NCBI GenBank assembly: GCA_016795035.1
Contig: JAEUIT010000018.1
Span: forward strand, 1 to 64,000
Length of the DNA stretch: 64,000 nt
Direction of reading: 5' to 3'
Origin: Phycisphaerae bacterium
Lineage (GTDB): Bacteria > Planctomycetota > Phycisphaerae > Phycisphaerales > SM1A02
Position 1 is the first letter of the stretch; each line of letters begins with the position of its first letter. The notes beneath the pieces were generated by a model that saw only the letters and a list, made by a program, of their open reading frames with translations, did not search any database and was not told the DNA's origin. The translations under genes and the position numbers were made by a program. Positions 7,961-15,410 of this stretch are shown here, piece after piece.

Positions 7961-9376
7961 TCAGCGAGCGACGTCGATGTCGAAGCCGATCTTCGTGCCG
8001 TCCTTCGAGCGCAACCAGCGGAGGACGAGGTTCTTCGGCGCGAGATTGATCGTGCCGATCGACGGCGGCAGCGGGAGCTTCTCTTCGAGCTCGCGCTCCT
8101 TCTTGGTCGGATTGCGCTTCGACTTCGTCTGGACAAACTCGAAGCGCGGCGTGCCCTGCGCAAGGTCGTCGTCGGGGATCTGGAAGTTGGTGTCGTCGGT
8201 CGCCTTCAGCGTGACCGTGCCGCCGTGCGAGCCGCCGAGCGATCCGATCGTCGTCGAGAAGTCGATCTCGCGCAGCGCCGTGCGCAGCTCGTCGATGTCC
8301 TTCGGATGGACGCCCTTGTTCGCGAGCGCGTACATGCCCTCGCCGAGGAACTCGATGCGCTCGAGCGCCGTGACGAACGCGCTCGGCCGCGCGGTGCGCG
8401 CATGTTCGAGCCAGCGGCTCTGGAACATGTCGAGGTCGTTCGTGCCGAACGCCTGCGTGAACGCATCCACCGGATTGACGTCGCGATTGAGGAGCGCGAG
8501 GTAGCGTTCGAACGATCCCTGGTACCGACCTCCGTCGCCATAGACGAGGAAGTGCACCATCGACCATGCCTGCATGTACTGAAGCGCCGCGTTGCCGCCG
8601 CGCACGTTCGCGTTCCAGCGATCGTTCGTCATCGTGATGATGTCGCGGAACGGGATCGTCTTGCCCGCGTTGATCGCGGCCTGCAGCGTGCGGAGCGTGC
8701 GCTCGCTCGTCTGCCCGATGACGACAGTGCCGTCGACGATCACCGACTCGCCGAAGAACTCCGCGAGGCCTTCGTTCAGCCACTGCGGCAAGTCGTGGCC
8801 GAAGCGCGAGTACGCGAACTGGTGGAAGCCTTCATGCTGGATGACGTGGAAGATCCGGCTCTGCGGCAAGCCTTCGACGAAGAACGCGAGCCCCGCGCCG
8901 CGCGGCGACGTGAAGAACATGCCGCCCGAACCCATCCCGTTGATGCCGAAGCGATCGCGCAGGGTCTGGAGGTAGTCTTCCTGTGACGCGAAGATGAAGA
9001 CGTCGTTCACCTCCGCGGTCTTCTGCGGCAGTGCACCGAGCCGGCGCTTGTATTCGACGTAGATGGTGTCGAGCCGCTCCGCGTACATGCGCGTGGCGTC
9101 GGCGCTGAGATCGCTTCGGATGTTGTAGAAGCGGCTCTTCAGCTGCCCCTTCGGATTGGCCGTTCGATCCCACCACGAGGCGCGCAACTGCGGGTTGTCG
9201 CCATTCTGTGCCGCGCCGCCGCCCAAGGGGCTTGCGTGCGCGACCGCGCCGCGATCTTGCCTAACTTCGCACCGAGGCTCCGCCGTCGCGGCCCCCATCG
9301 AACTCAGCGCGAGCGAGGCGAGGGCGAGTCTCAGCGGTTGTTGTCGGGCAGCTCCCCAGATCGCGAAAAAACGCAT
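7961..9376 (-). CDS. DUF1570-type putative secreted metallopeptidase
   Basis: A 471-residue protein with a signal peptide (about residues 1-32, ending ATAEP). The peptidase-like core contains HEGFHQF (HExxH, residues 181-187) and, 17 residues on, NEGLAEFF with E202, the gluzincin-like pattern of DUF1570 proteins that are abundant in planctomycetes. The start MRFFAIWGAA is chosen because the signal peptide follows directly; longer reading to 9499 adds only unlikely residues. The C-terminal 120 residues are Lys/Glu-rich and probably a separate beta domain. No substrate can be inferred. It is likely a single-gene transcript between two intergenic regions. Confidence 0.82.
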   Translation of the reverse strand: MRFFAIWGAARQQPLRLALASLALSSMGAATAEPRCEVRQDRGAVAHASPLGGGAAQNGDNPQLRASWWDRTANPKGQLKSRFYNIRSDLSADATRMYAERLDTIYVEYKRRLGALPQKTAEVNDVFIFASQEDYLQTLRDRFGINGMGSGGMFFTSPRGAGLAFFVEGLPQSRIFHVIQHEGFHQFAYSRFGHDLPQWLNEGLAEFFGESVIVDGTVVIGQTSERTLRTLQAAINAGKTIPFRDIITMTNDRWNANVRGGNAALQYMQAWSMVHFLVYGDGGRYQGSFERYLALLNRDVNPVDAFTQAFGTNDLDMFQSRWLEHARTARPSAFVTALERIEFLGEGMYALANKGVHPKDIDELRTALREIDFSTTIGSLGGSHGGTVTLKATDDTNFQIPDDDLAQGTPRFEFVQTKSKRNPTKKERELEEKLPLPPSIGTINLAPKNLVLRWLRSKDGTKIGFDIDVAR

Positions 9377-10006
9377 AGGGCCTCGGATAGCGGAAATGCC
9401 CGATAAAAGCGGGCGTGGAGCGTCGGTACGGTGTCGCGTGCACTTCACTTTCGCGTGCGGTACGAATCTCGCGCGACCCCACTTGAGAAAATCTGCCAAA
9501 AACGATGAAGAGCTGAAACCTTCATCCGATTTGGGCGGAGAATGTGGTGCCGACGGATCCTCTTCTCCCGTCGGTCTGACAAGTAGATTCGCCTCGGGTT
9601 CGGTGAATAAGGGACATCGAACCTAATGAGCTCGCTCAGGTTGAGGGAACCACAGGGCGAGCTCGAGTGAGCAGTGGACGCTGTCTTCTCCAGAATCAAG
9701 GGTCTGGAATCGACAGGCGGCTCTTGGGAAAAGGGAACTCCGGAGCCAGAGTCCTCGCAACGATTCGTCGAAGCGAACAACTGCCCCACTCACGATCTGC
9801 TCGTTAGAGGGAAAAGGGAAGAGGGAAAAGGGAGACCGGCCGCGACTTGAAAAGGGCGCGGCCGTGTCTGCTTTTGGACCGCGCTACTTCTCGGACGCGC
9901 CGCCATCGAGCCGTCGCACCTCCGAGCCACGCGCGGCCAACGAACGACAACCGACGCCGCGACGAGCGCCCTCAACGATCGTCAGGCGTGTCACCGCGTG
10001 CGGCCG
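9377..10006. other. 630-bp intergenic region, less G+C-rich, with hairpins
   Basis: No plausible gene on either strand. The base composition is visibly more A/T-rich than the surroundings, especially 9480-9620. Two perfect hairpins are present: 9550-9556 with 9568-9574 (CCGACGG) and 9628-9635 with 9657-9664 (GAGCTCGC). A 13-base purine repeat (GAGGGAAAAGGGA) occurs at 9807-9819 and 9821-9833, with a related copy near 9726. It could hold a small RNA or the promoter of the peptidase gene; I cannot identify either. Confidence 0.5.
9807..9864 (-). terminator. possible terminator of the SpoIID-like gene
   Basis: An 8-bp perfect stem (9837-9844 with 9857-9864, CGGCCGCG) is followed, reading leftwards, by a long pyrimidine tract (the complement of the repeated GAGGGAAAAGGGA at 9807-9833). 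It lies 142 bp past the stop of the minus-strand gene at 10007. The tract has T4 runs but is broken by C3 runs, so strength is uncertain. Confidence 0.4.
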
Positions 10007-11464
10007 TCACGCCTTCGCGCCGTACGTCGAGACCACGTCGGCGCTCGGATAGAAGCGACGAAGGATCTCGCGCCACGTGGCGCCGTCCTTCGCGAGCCCT
10101 TCCGCGCCGTACTGGCAGAGTCCGACGCCGTGGCCAAACCCTCGGCCTTCGAGCGCGATCGAGACGGCGGAGACCTGCGCCGTGAAGTCGCCGCTCCGAA
10201 CCCGCGAGCGGACGACCGGCAGTCCCGGGTTGTCCGAGTTGAATGCCCAGCGAAGGCGCTCGGACGGAATCTCGAACGTCTGGTTCTTCGCGTCGACGAT
10301 GCGGAAGGACGTCGGCCGCCCCGCCGCATTCACGGCTGCAACGTCGATCGAGCGGACACCGTCGATCTTCGCCATTGCCGGGCGTTCGGTGCGGGCCCAC
10401 GCCGCGATGCGCTTCGCCGTCTCGCCCGTCGGCAACGACATGCGCCAACGCCACGTCGGCGCCGCGCGGCAGCAGTCGCGCACGGACGACGCGCTCACCG
10501 TGAGCGGCGGAATCGCGTTGAAGGGTCCAGGCGCGATCGCGTCGACTGCGTTCGCCGGGCGTCCGCCGCAGCACGAGGAGTAGTACGCCGGCACGACACG
10601 CGAATCCCACGTCAGCACCATGCCGCTCGTCCGCTGCACCGCCTCGAGGCTCGTGCGATGCGTCGTGGCCCCGACCCACGCCTGGCTCGCTTCGCCTGCA
10701 ACGACGTCGAAGTGGCGCGTCGCGTTCTGCGCCATCTCGCACAACGCATACGAGCGCGCGGCGACGGCCTGCGCGAGGAACGCCTCGCGGGACCAATTCT
10801 GATAGAGCTCCTTGGCGAGGACGCCGGGGAGATACGCCTCCATCTGCACGTGGCCGACGATGTCGATCGCGCCGATCGCCTCGTCGGTGCGGTGCGTGAG
10901 TCGAATCTCGAAGGGCCACGAGGTCGAGCCGGTGACGTCGGACTGGAACCGAATCCCCTTCGATCCCGGGACCGGCTTCATGACGAGCGCGCCCGAGGCG
11001 AACTCATACGTGCCCGCACGCGGCGTTCCGGCCGCCTCGATGACGAGCCACCCGTCGAGGGTCGCTTCGATCGTCGCCGGAGTCGCGACGGCCTTCGGCT
11101 GCCCGTTGGCGTCTTGGATGTAGACGCGCGGGCCGTCGCCCTCGACGCGCAGCCGTCGCGTCGGCGGCCGAAGGGTCGCGACGCGCACGCGGATCGTCGG
11201 TTCGGCCTGCGGCGGAAGCGGACGCTCGAGCACCACCAGCCGCGGCGGAACCGCGGGAGGCCGCTCGGGAAGCTGTACGTGTCCCCCGTCGGGATCTGGG
11301 GCCGGCGGAAGTCGACGCGACCCGCTCGACGACGCCGGCGGCTCGCATCCGGTGAGGACAGTCACGCTGCCCGCGAGGGCCGCCAAGAGAAACGCACGAC
11401 GTCCGGGCGACGCGGACGGCGTCTCCGACGGGCGTTGCGTGTCGTTGGCGCGTCCTGCGTCCAT
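10007..11464 (-). CDS. SpoIID/LytB-domain lipoprotein
   Basis: A 485-residue protein with a basic leader, hydrophobic segment and lipobox LTGC (Cys about residue 40), so a lipoprotein. After a Pro-rich stretch comes a SpoIID/LytB domain (about 180-480): the EAYLPGVLAKELYQNWSREA and AFLAQAVAARSYAL segments, YYSSCCGG, and the C-terminal GRGFGHGVGLCQYGA motif are diagnostic. SpoIID enzymes are lytic transglycosylases acting on peptidoglycan stripped of its stem peptides. Here there is no sporulation context, as in many Gram-negative homologues, so a role in wall remodelling is inferred. ATG 11464 is chosen because it gives a normal lipoprotein leader. It follows the alpha-CTD gene but is separated from it by a terminator. 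Confidence 0.85.
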   Translation of the reverse strand: MDAGRANDTQRPSETPSASPGRRAFLLAALAGSVTVLTGCEPPASSSGSRRLPPAPDPDGGHVQLPERPPAVPPRLVVLERPLPPQAEPTIRVRVATLRPPTRRLRVEGDGPRVYIQDANGQPKAVATPATIEATLDGWLVIEAAGTPRAGTYEFASGALVMKPVPGSKGIRFQSDVTGSTSWPFEIRLTHRTDEAIGAIDIVGHVQMEAYLPGVLAKELYQNWSREAFLAQAVAARSYALCEMAQNATRHFDVVAGEASQAWVGATTHRTSLEAVQRTSGMVLTWDSRVVPAYYSSCCGGRPANAVDAIAPGPFNAIPPLTVSASSVRDCCRAAPTWRWRMSLPTGETAKRIAAWARTERPAMAKIDGVRSIDVAAVNAAGRPTSFRIVDAKNQTFEIPSERLRWAFNSDNPGLPVVRSRVRSGDFTAQVSAVSIALEGRGFGHGVGLCQYGAEGLAKDGATWREILRRFYPSADVVSTYGAKA

Positions 11465-11550
11465 GAGGCTCGAAGCGTACCTACGGGTGACGCACGACCA
11501 TCGGCCGAGCCGCACGAAACCGTGCAAAAGAGCGGGCCTCGCCGCGCAAT

Positions 11551-11580
11551 GAAAACCGCCGAAGCGCGGGCTTCGGCGGT
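11551..11580 (-). terminator. intrinsic terminator after the alpha-CTD gene
   Basis: A perfect 10-bp stem (11555-11564, ACCGCCGAAG, with 11571-11580) and a 6-base loop are followed leftwards by four Ts (the AAAA at 11552-11555 on the plus strand). It lies 33 bp past the stop of the TPR/alpha-CTD gene and upstream of the SpoIID-like gene. Confidence 0.85.
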
Positions 11581-11612
11581 CGGGTGTGTGTCGTGCGTTT
11601 CGCGGCTGCGAC

Positions 11613-12575
11613 TCAGCTCAGCTTGCGGAGGCCGAGGCCGTGCGCCTCGAGCTTCTGCTTGATCTCTTCGAGCGAGGTCTGGCCGAAGTTCTTCACGCCC
11701 ATCAGCTCCGCCTCGGTCCGCGCGGCGAGTTCGCCGAGCGACGAGATATTGAGGAGCTGCAACGCCTTGCGGGCGCGGACGGAGAGTTCGAGCACCGAGA
11801 TGGGCTTATTGAGCACCGCCTCGGGGACCGAGCCCTTGAGCTGGTCGAGCACTTCACGGCGAGCGCGGCTGTAGTTGCCGCCCTCGAGGCCCTGACCGAG
11901 CCGGAGGCCCTTGCTCGAGAGCATGTTCTTGATCTCGACGAGCGACGTCTCGCCGAAATTCTTGTACGAGAGAAGCTCCGCCTCGGTGATCTTGAGGAGG
12001 TCGCCGAGCGTGCGGATCTGCATCTTCTTGAGGCAGTTGCGGGCACGCACGGAAAGCTCGAAGTCCGTGACCGGCGTGTCGAGCACCGCGTTCTCGCGCA
12101 GGCGATTGCGATCGCTCTCCGCGTCGTAGTACATGTCGCGGCTCGCGCTCACGTCCTTGTAGAAGAGAAGCGCCCGCGGGTGGTTCGCGTCCGAGTCGAG
12201 GACTTGCTTGAGGAGTCGCTCCGCGCGGACGTAGTCGCCGTTGTCCTCGTGGAGGACGGCGAGGTTCACGAGGGCGTTGAGCGGTGCCGTCGGCGAGTGC
12301 GCGAGCTCGTCGTAGAGCGCGATCGACTCGTCGTCGTCTCCGTAGAGGTCGAGGAGGTACGCGAGGCGGAAGGTCGCCTCGAAGTGTTCGTTCTGCTCAC
12401 GGGCCTTGCGGTACTCCGCCATCGCGCCGAAGCGATCGCCGCCTCGTTCGAGATCTTGGCCCTTCTTGAAATGCGCTTCCGCCGCAGCGGGATTTCCGGC
12501 GGTGGTCTTGCCGCCGATCATGGTGTCGAGCCCGGCGACGCCGCCGCCGAGGCCTCCCGAAGGTCTCATCGTCAT
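11613..12575 (-). CDS. TPR protein with two RNA polymerase alpha-CTD domains
   Basis: A 320-residue protein. Residues about 25-160 form TPR-like helical repeats (AEAHFKKGQDLERGGDRFGA, then FRLAYLLDLYGDDDESIALY). Two copies of the RNA polymerase alpha C-terminal domain follow, each with the LSVRARNCLKKMQIRTLGDL / LELSVRARKALQLLNIS core and the helix-hairpin-helix ending in NFGETSLVEIKNML / NFGQTSLEEIKQKL. There is no alpha N-terminal assembly domain, so this is not the core subunit. In RNA polymerase, alpha-CTD binds UP elements and activators; a stand-alone tandem on a TPR scaffold suggests a transcription adaptor. The start at 12575 has a GGAG six bases upstream. Similar proteins are known in planctomycetes; function not established. 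Confidence 0.88.
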   Translation of the reverse strand: MTMRPSGGLGGGVAGLDTMIGGKTTAGNPAAAEAHFKKGQDLERGGDRFGAMAEYRKAREQNEHFEATFRLAYLLDLYGDDDESIALYDELAHSPTAPLNALVNLAVLHEDNGDYVRAERLLKQVLDSDANHPRALLFYKDVSASRDMYYDAESDRNRLRENAVLDTPVTDFELSVRARNCLKKMQIRTLGDLLKITEAELLSYKNFGETSLVEIKNMLSSKGLRLGQGLEGGNYSRARREVLDQLKGSVPEAVLNKPISVLELSVRARKALQLLNISSLGELAARTEAELMGVKNFGQTSLEEIKQKLEAHGLGLRKLS

Positions 12576-12655
12576 GTCTTGCTCCGCATCCCCCTGCTCG
12601 GACCCGGCGCCCGGAGCGGGCGACGGTCCATCGGTGGGGAAAGCGTCGAAGTCTA

Positions 12656-13816
12656 TCAGGAACCCGCGAGGAGGATCTGCAACGCGAGGATCAGCATGGT
12701 GCCGGCGAGGACCCCGATCGATGCGACCGACAAGGCCACCGCGAGCGGCCGCTCCATCCGCAGATAGCCACCCACCGCCGAATACCACCAGGTCGAGAGC
12801 CAAAGGAAAACCGCCAGCCCAAGTATCGGACGCGCGTTGAAGAGGAGGTCGGCCCCCGGCCCGTACCACGCCCGCCCCAAACCAACCATGCCGAAGACGA
12901 GAAGCCAGACGGGCAGGCTCGCCAAGAGGTAGACGGACGCGCGACCGATCTGGGCCCACCGCACCTTGGCACGGGTGCGTGCGAACGGGAGGACGACGAA
13001 CGTCGCGCACGAGCACGCGATCATCGTCACGAGCGAGAGGACATCCCGGTAGAACTCCGAGTGCTCGCGCCACACGACCGAGGGCGGAAAAACCCTCGCC
13101 ACTTCCAGCGGCGTCGCCGCCAGATTGGTCCATCTGCTGAAGGAGTCGGACACGGACGACTGCGGCAACGCGGAGTCGAATCCGGCGCGCATCGAGAGCA
13201 CCGGCGGCTGCAACGTGGTCGAGAGACTCACGTTCCGCCGAAAGACGACGCGTGCGTCGGACGCCGGCGCGACGAACGACCACGCGAGCGCCACGGCCGA
13301 CTCGCGCCAGCCGATCGGGTCCATCTCGATACGGGTCGTCGGCAAGATCATCACGCCGTTGACGGTGCCCCCCACGAGATCCCGTGCCGTCAGTCGTGCC
13401 GCGTCCGCCCTCGCCTTCGTGACGAGGCGAAGCGTCGCCGCGCCCACCTGCAACCAACTGATCACGTAGAGGAGCGACAACACGAGAATCGCCAGCGCGC
13501 ACAGTCGCCCGGGTCGGATCGGATGCTCGATCTTCAGCGTCCGAAAGAGCGCCCGCGCGACGGCTGCAACACAGACGGTCGCGACGAACGCGGTGACGAC
13601 GCGCTTCCCCCGGGCGTACTCGAAGAGCCATCGCGGCGACGACGCGAGTTGCTGCATCGCGTCCCAGTCGAAACGGAGCCCGCACTCGGTGCATCGTGCA
13701 ATGCGACGTTCGGCGACAGCCGCCGCCGGCGGCTCTCCCGCGAAGGGATACCCGCAACGTGGACACTCGATCGTATGGGGCGTCTTAGGCTGCAACGACG
13801 AGTATCGTCGCCTCAC
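12656..13816 (-). CDS. zinc-ribbon multi-pass membrane protein
   Basis: A 386-residue protein starting with a Cys4 zinc ribbon (CPRCG near residue 18 and CTECG about 25 residues later), a layout common in planctomycete membrane proteins, followed by about six hydrophobic segments: two near 65-110, then four in the C-terminal half including WLLVFGMVGLGRAW and GVLAGTMLILALQIL. The middle (about 140-240) is hydrophilic and probably extracytoplasmic. I choose the GTG at 13816, whose bases overlap the MATE stop as GTGA, implying coupling; a GTG 33 bases earlier is possible. No function can be named. The ribbon sits on the cytoplasmic side if the usual positive-inside rule holds. Confidence 0.7.
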   Translation of the reverse strand: MRRRYSSLQPKTPHTIECPRCGYPFAGEPPAAAVAERRIARCTECGLRFDWDAMQQLASSPRWLFEYARGKRVVTAFVATVCVAAVARALFRTLKIEHPIRPGRLCALAILVLSLLYVISWLQVGAATLRLVTKARADAARLTARDLVGGTVNGVMILPTTRIEMDPIGWRESAVALAWSFVAPASDARVVFRRNVSLSTTLQPPVLSMRAGFDSALPQSSVSDSFSRWTNLAATPLEVARVFPPSVVWREHSEFYRDVLSLVTMIACSCATFVVLPFARTRAKVRWAQIGRASVYLLASLPVWLLVFGMVGLGRAWYGPGADLLFNARPILGLAVFLWLSTWWYSAVGGYLRMERPLAVALSVASIGVLAGTMLILALQILLAGS

Positions 13817-15219
13817 TCCGCCGCGGGCACAAGCCTCCGACGCTTCCACGCGCCGCTATAGAACCGTCCGCCCACCGCGAGACCGAGGAGGATGATGTAG
13901 ACGCTCGACGCGACCCACGGCCCGAAGCTCTCCCAGGACGGCGCCCAGTGCACGGCGAGGAGCCAGCCCAGGCCGACGATGAACACCCACGAGAAGACGA
14001 CCGTGATGATGCCGGGGAAGATCGTGTCGCCCGCGCCGCGCAGTGCGCCCGAGAACACGATTCCGACCGCGTCGAACGTCTGGAAGACCGCCGCGCAGAT
14101 CATCATCCACCCGCCGATGCGGACGATCTCCTCCATGTGGGCGGGGTCCGCGTTCGAGCCCGAGACGAAGAACGTGATGAGCCCGTGACGGAAGACGCCC
14201 ATGATGACGCCGCACACCGTCATGTAGATGAGTGCCATGACGAGCGTGAGCTGCGCCCGTTGTGCGGCGACGTCCGGCTTGCCGGCGCCGATGTACTTGC
14301 CGACGAGCGATGTGGCTGCAACGGAGAAACCCACCGCCGGCATGAACGAGAGGTGCATGTAGCGGAGGGCGATCCAGCCCGCCGTAAGGTGGACCGTGCC
14401 GAAGAGACCGACGAGCCAGCTCATGAAGATCGCCCAGCAGACGATCTCGTTGCACAACGCAAGCGCGTTCGGCCAACCGACGCGGAGGAGATCGCGCACG
14501 GCGGCGAACTCCGGTCGCCACGAGGAGCGCACGCCGTACAGCGCCTCCATCTTCGGCCCGAGGAAGACGCAGAGCGGAATCAGGCACTCGCACGCCGTGC
14601 CGAGGATCGTGCCGATCGCGGCGCCGCCCACCCCGAACGCCGGCATGCCCGCGATTCCCGACAGTCCCCACTCGGGCAGCCCTCGCTCGCCGTAGATGAA
14701 GACGTAGTTGCCGAGGATGTTCACCACGTTGCCGACGACTGCGGCGACCGTGATGAGTTTCGGCCGCTGGATGCCGAAGAAGAACTGGCTCAGCGACTTC
14801 CCGGTCAGCGTCACCAAGCCGCCGACAAGGAGGATCTGCGCGTACTCGCTCTCGAGTTCGACGAGCCGCGGCTCATGGCCCATCCACGAGAAGACGCTCG
14901 GGATCACGAACGCGAACGGCACGAGCAGGAACGCCCACGCCACGAGCGAGAACCACAGCCCGGCCCAGCCGTAGCGCGCGACCTCGTGCGGCCGCCCCGC
15001 GCCGAGCGCTTGCGACACGTAGCTATTCACCATCGTCACGATGCCGAAGAGAAACGACATCAGCGTGAACGACCACACGCCGCCGTTGCCCTGCGCCGCG
15101 ACTTCGAGCGAGCCGACCCGCGCGACCATCAGGCTGTCGACGAACTGCATCGTCGTGTACGACGCCATCGTCAGGACGGTGGGCCAGGCAAGCGACCAGA
15201 CTTCGCGCGTGGGAGACAT
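13813..15219 (-). CDS. MATE-family multidrug/solute exporter
   Basis: A 468-residue polytopic protein with about 12 membrane segments and MATE (MatE domain) features: the N-terminal WPTVLTMASYTTMQFVDSLM helix, the duplicated architecture with a second half starting near residue 255, and conserved Gly/Pro patterns such as SGALRGAGDTIFP. MATE exporters use Na+ or H+ gradients to expel cationic organic compounds. The ATG at 15219 is the first in frame. It shares a 4-base overlap with the downstream zinc-ribbon gene. Substrate is not predictable from sequence. Confidence 0.92.
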   Translation of the reverse strand: MSPTREVWSLAWPTVLTMASYTTMQFVDSLMVARVGSLEVAAQGNGGVWSFTLMSFLFGIVTMVNSYVSQALGAGRPHEVARYGWAGLWFSLVAWAFLLVPFAFVIPSVFSWMGHEPRLVELESEYAQILLVGGLVTLTGKSLSQFFFGIQRPKLITVAAVVGNVVNILGNYVFIYGERGLPEWGLSGIAGMPAFGVGGAAIGTILGTACECLIPLCVFLGPKMEALYGVRSSWRPEFAAVRDLLRVGWPNALALCNEIVCWAIFMSWLVGLFGTVHLTAGWIALRYMHLSFMPAVGFSVAATSLVGKYIGAGKPDVAAQRAQLTLVMALIYMTVCGVIMGVFRHGLITFFVSGSNADPAHMEEIVRIGGWMMICAAVFQTFDAVGIVFSGALRGAGDTIFPGIITVVFSWVFIVGLGWLLAVHWAPSWESFGPWVASSVYIILLGLAVGGRFYSGAWKRRRLVPAAE

Positions 15220-15241
15220 GAATGCGGAGTTCCTGACCGGA

Positions 15242-15407
15242 GGAGCCGGGAGTCAGGATTCAGGAGTCAGGAGTGAGTGGAAAACGACTGAGCCAAGACG
15301 GCAACGTGGAGCGCTGGCAGCCACAGCTGCGACGTACCCGCAGGCCGAACGCCTACACGAGCGCGCATCCACTGACTCCGGACTCCTGAATCCTGGCTCC
15401 CGTCTTC
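15242..15407. repeat. 166-bp MITE-like element with 39-bp imperfect inverted repeats
   Basis: The arms at 15242-15280 and 15369-15407 are inverted copies matching at 34 of 39 positions. Each contains the core GGGAGYCAGGATTCAGGAGT. The 88-bp interior has no coding capacity and one copy of GCAACGTGGAG. The element fills the gap between the MATE start (15219) and the NuoG stop (15411). The iterated GGAGTCAGGA pattern resembles dispersed intergenic repeats of other genomes. It could be a miniature mobile element or a large hairpin ending nuoG transcription. Confidence 0.75.
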
Positions 15408-15410
15408 CTC

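Noticed and set aside
9445..9789. A 114-codon minus-strand frame in the 9.4-10 kb gap
   Set aside because: No start signal, no recognisable domain, and it overlaps the hairpins; the amino-acid mix looks random.
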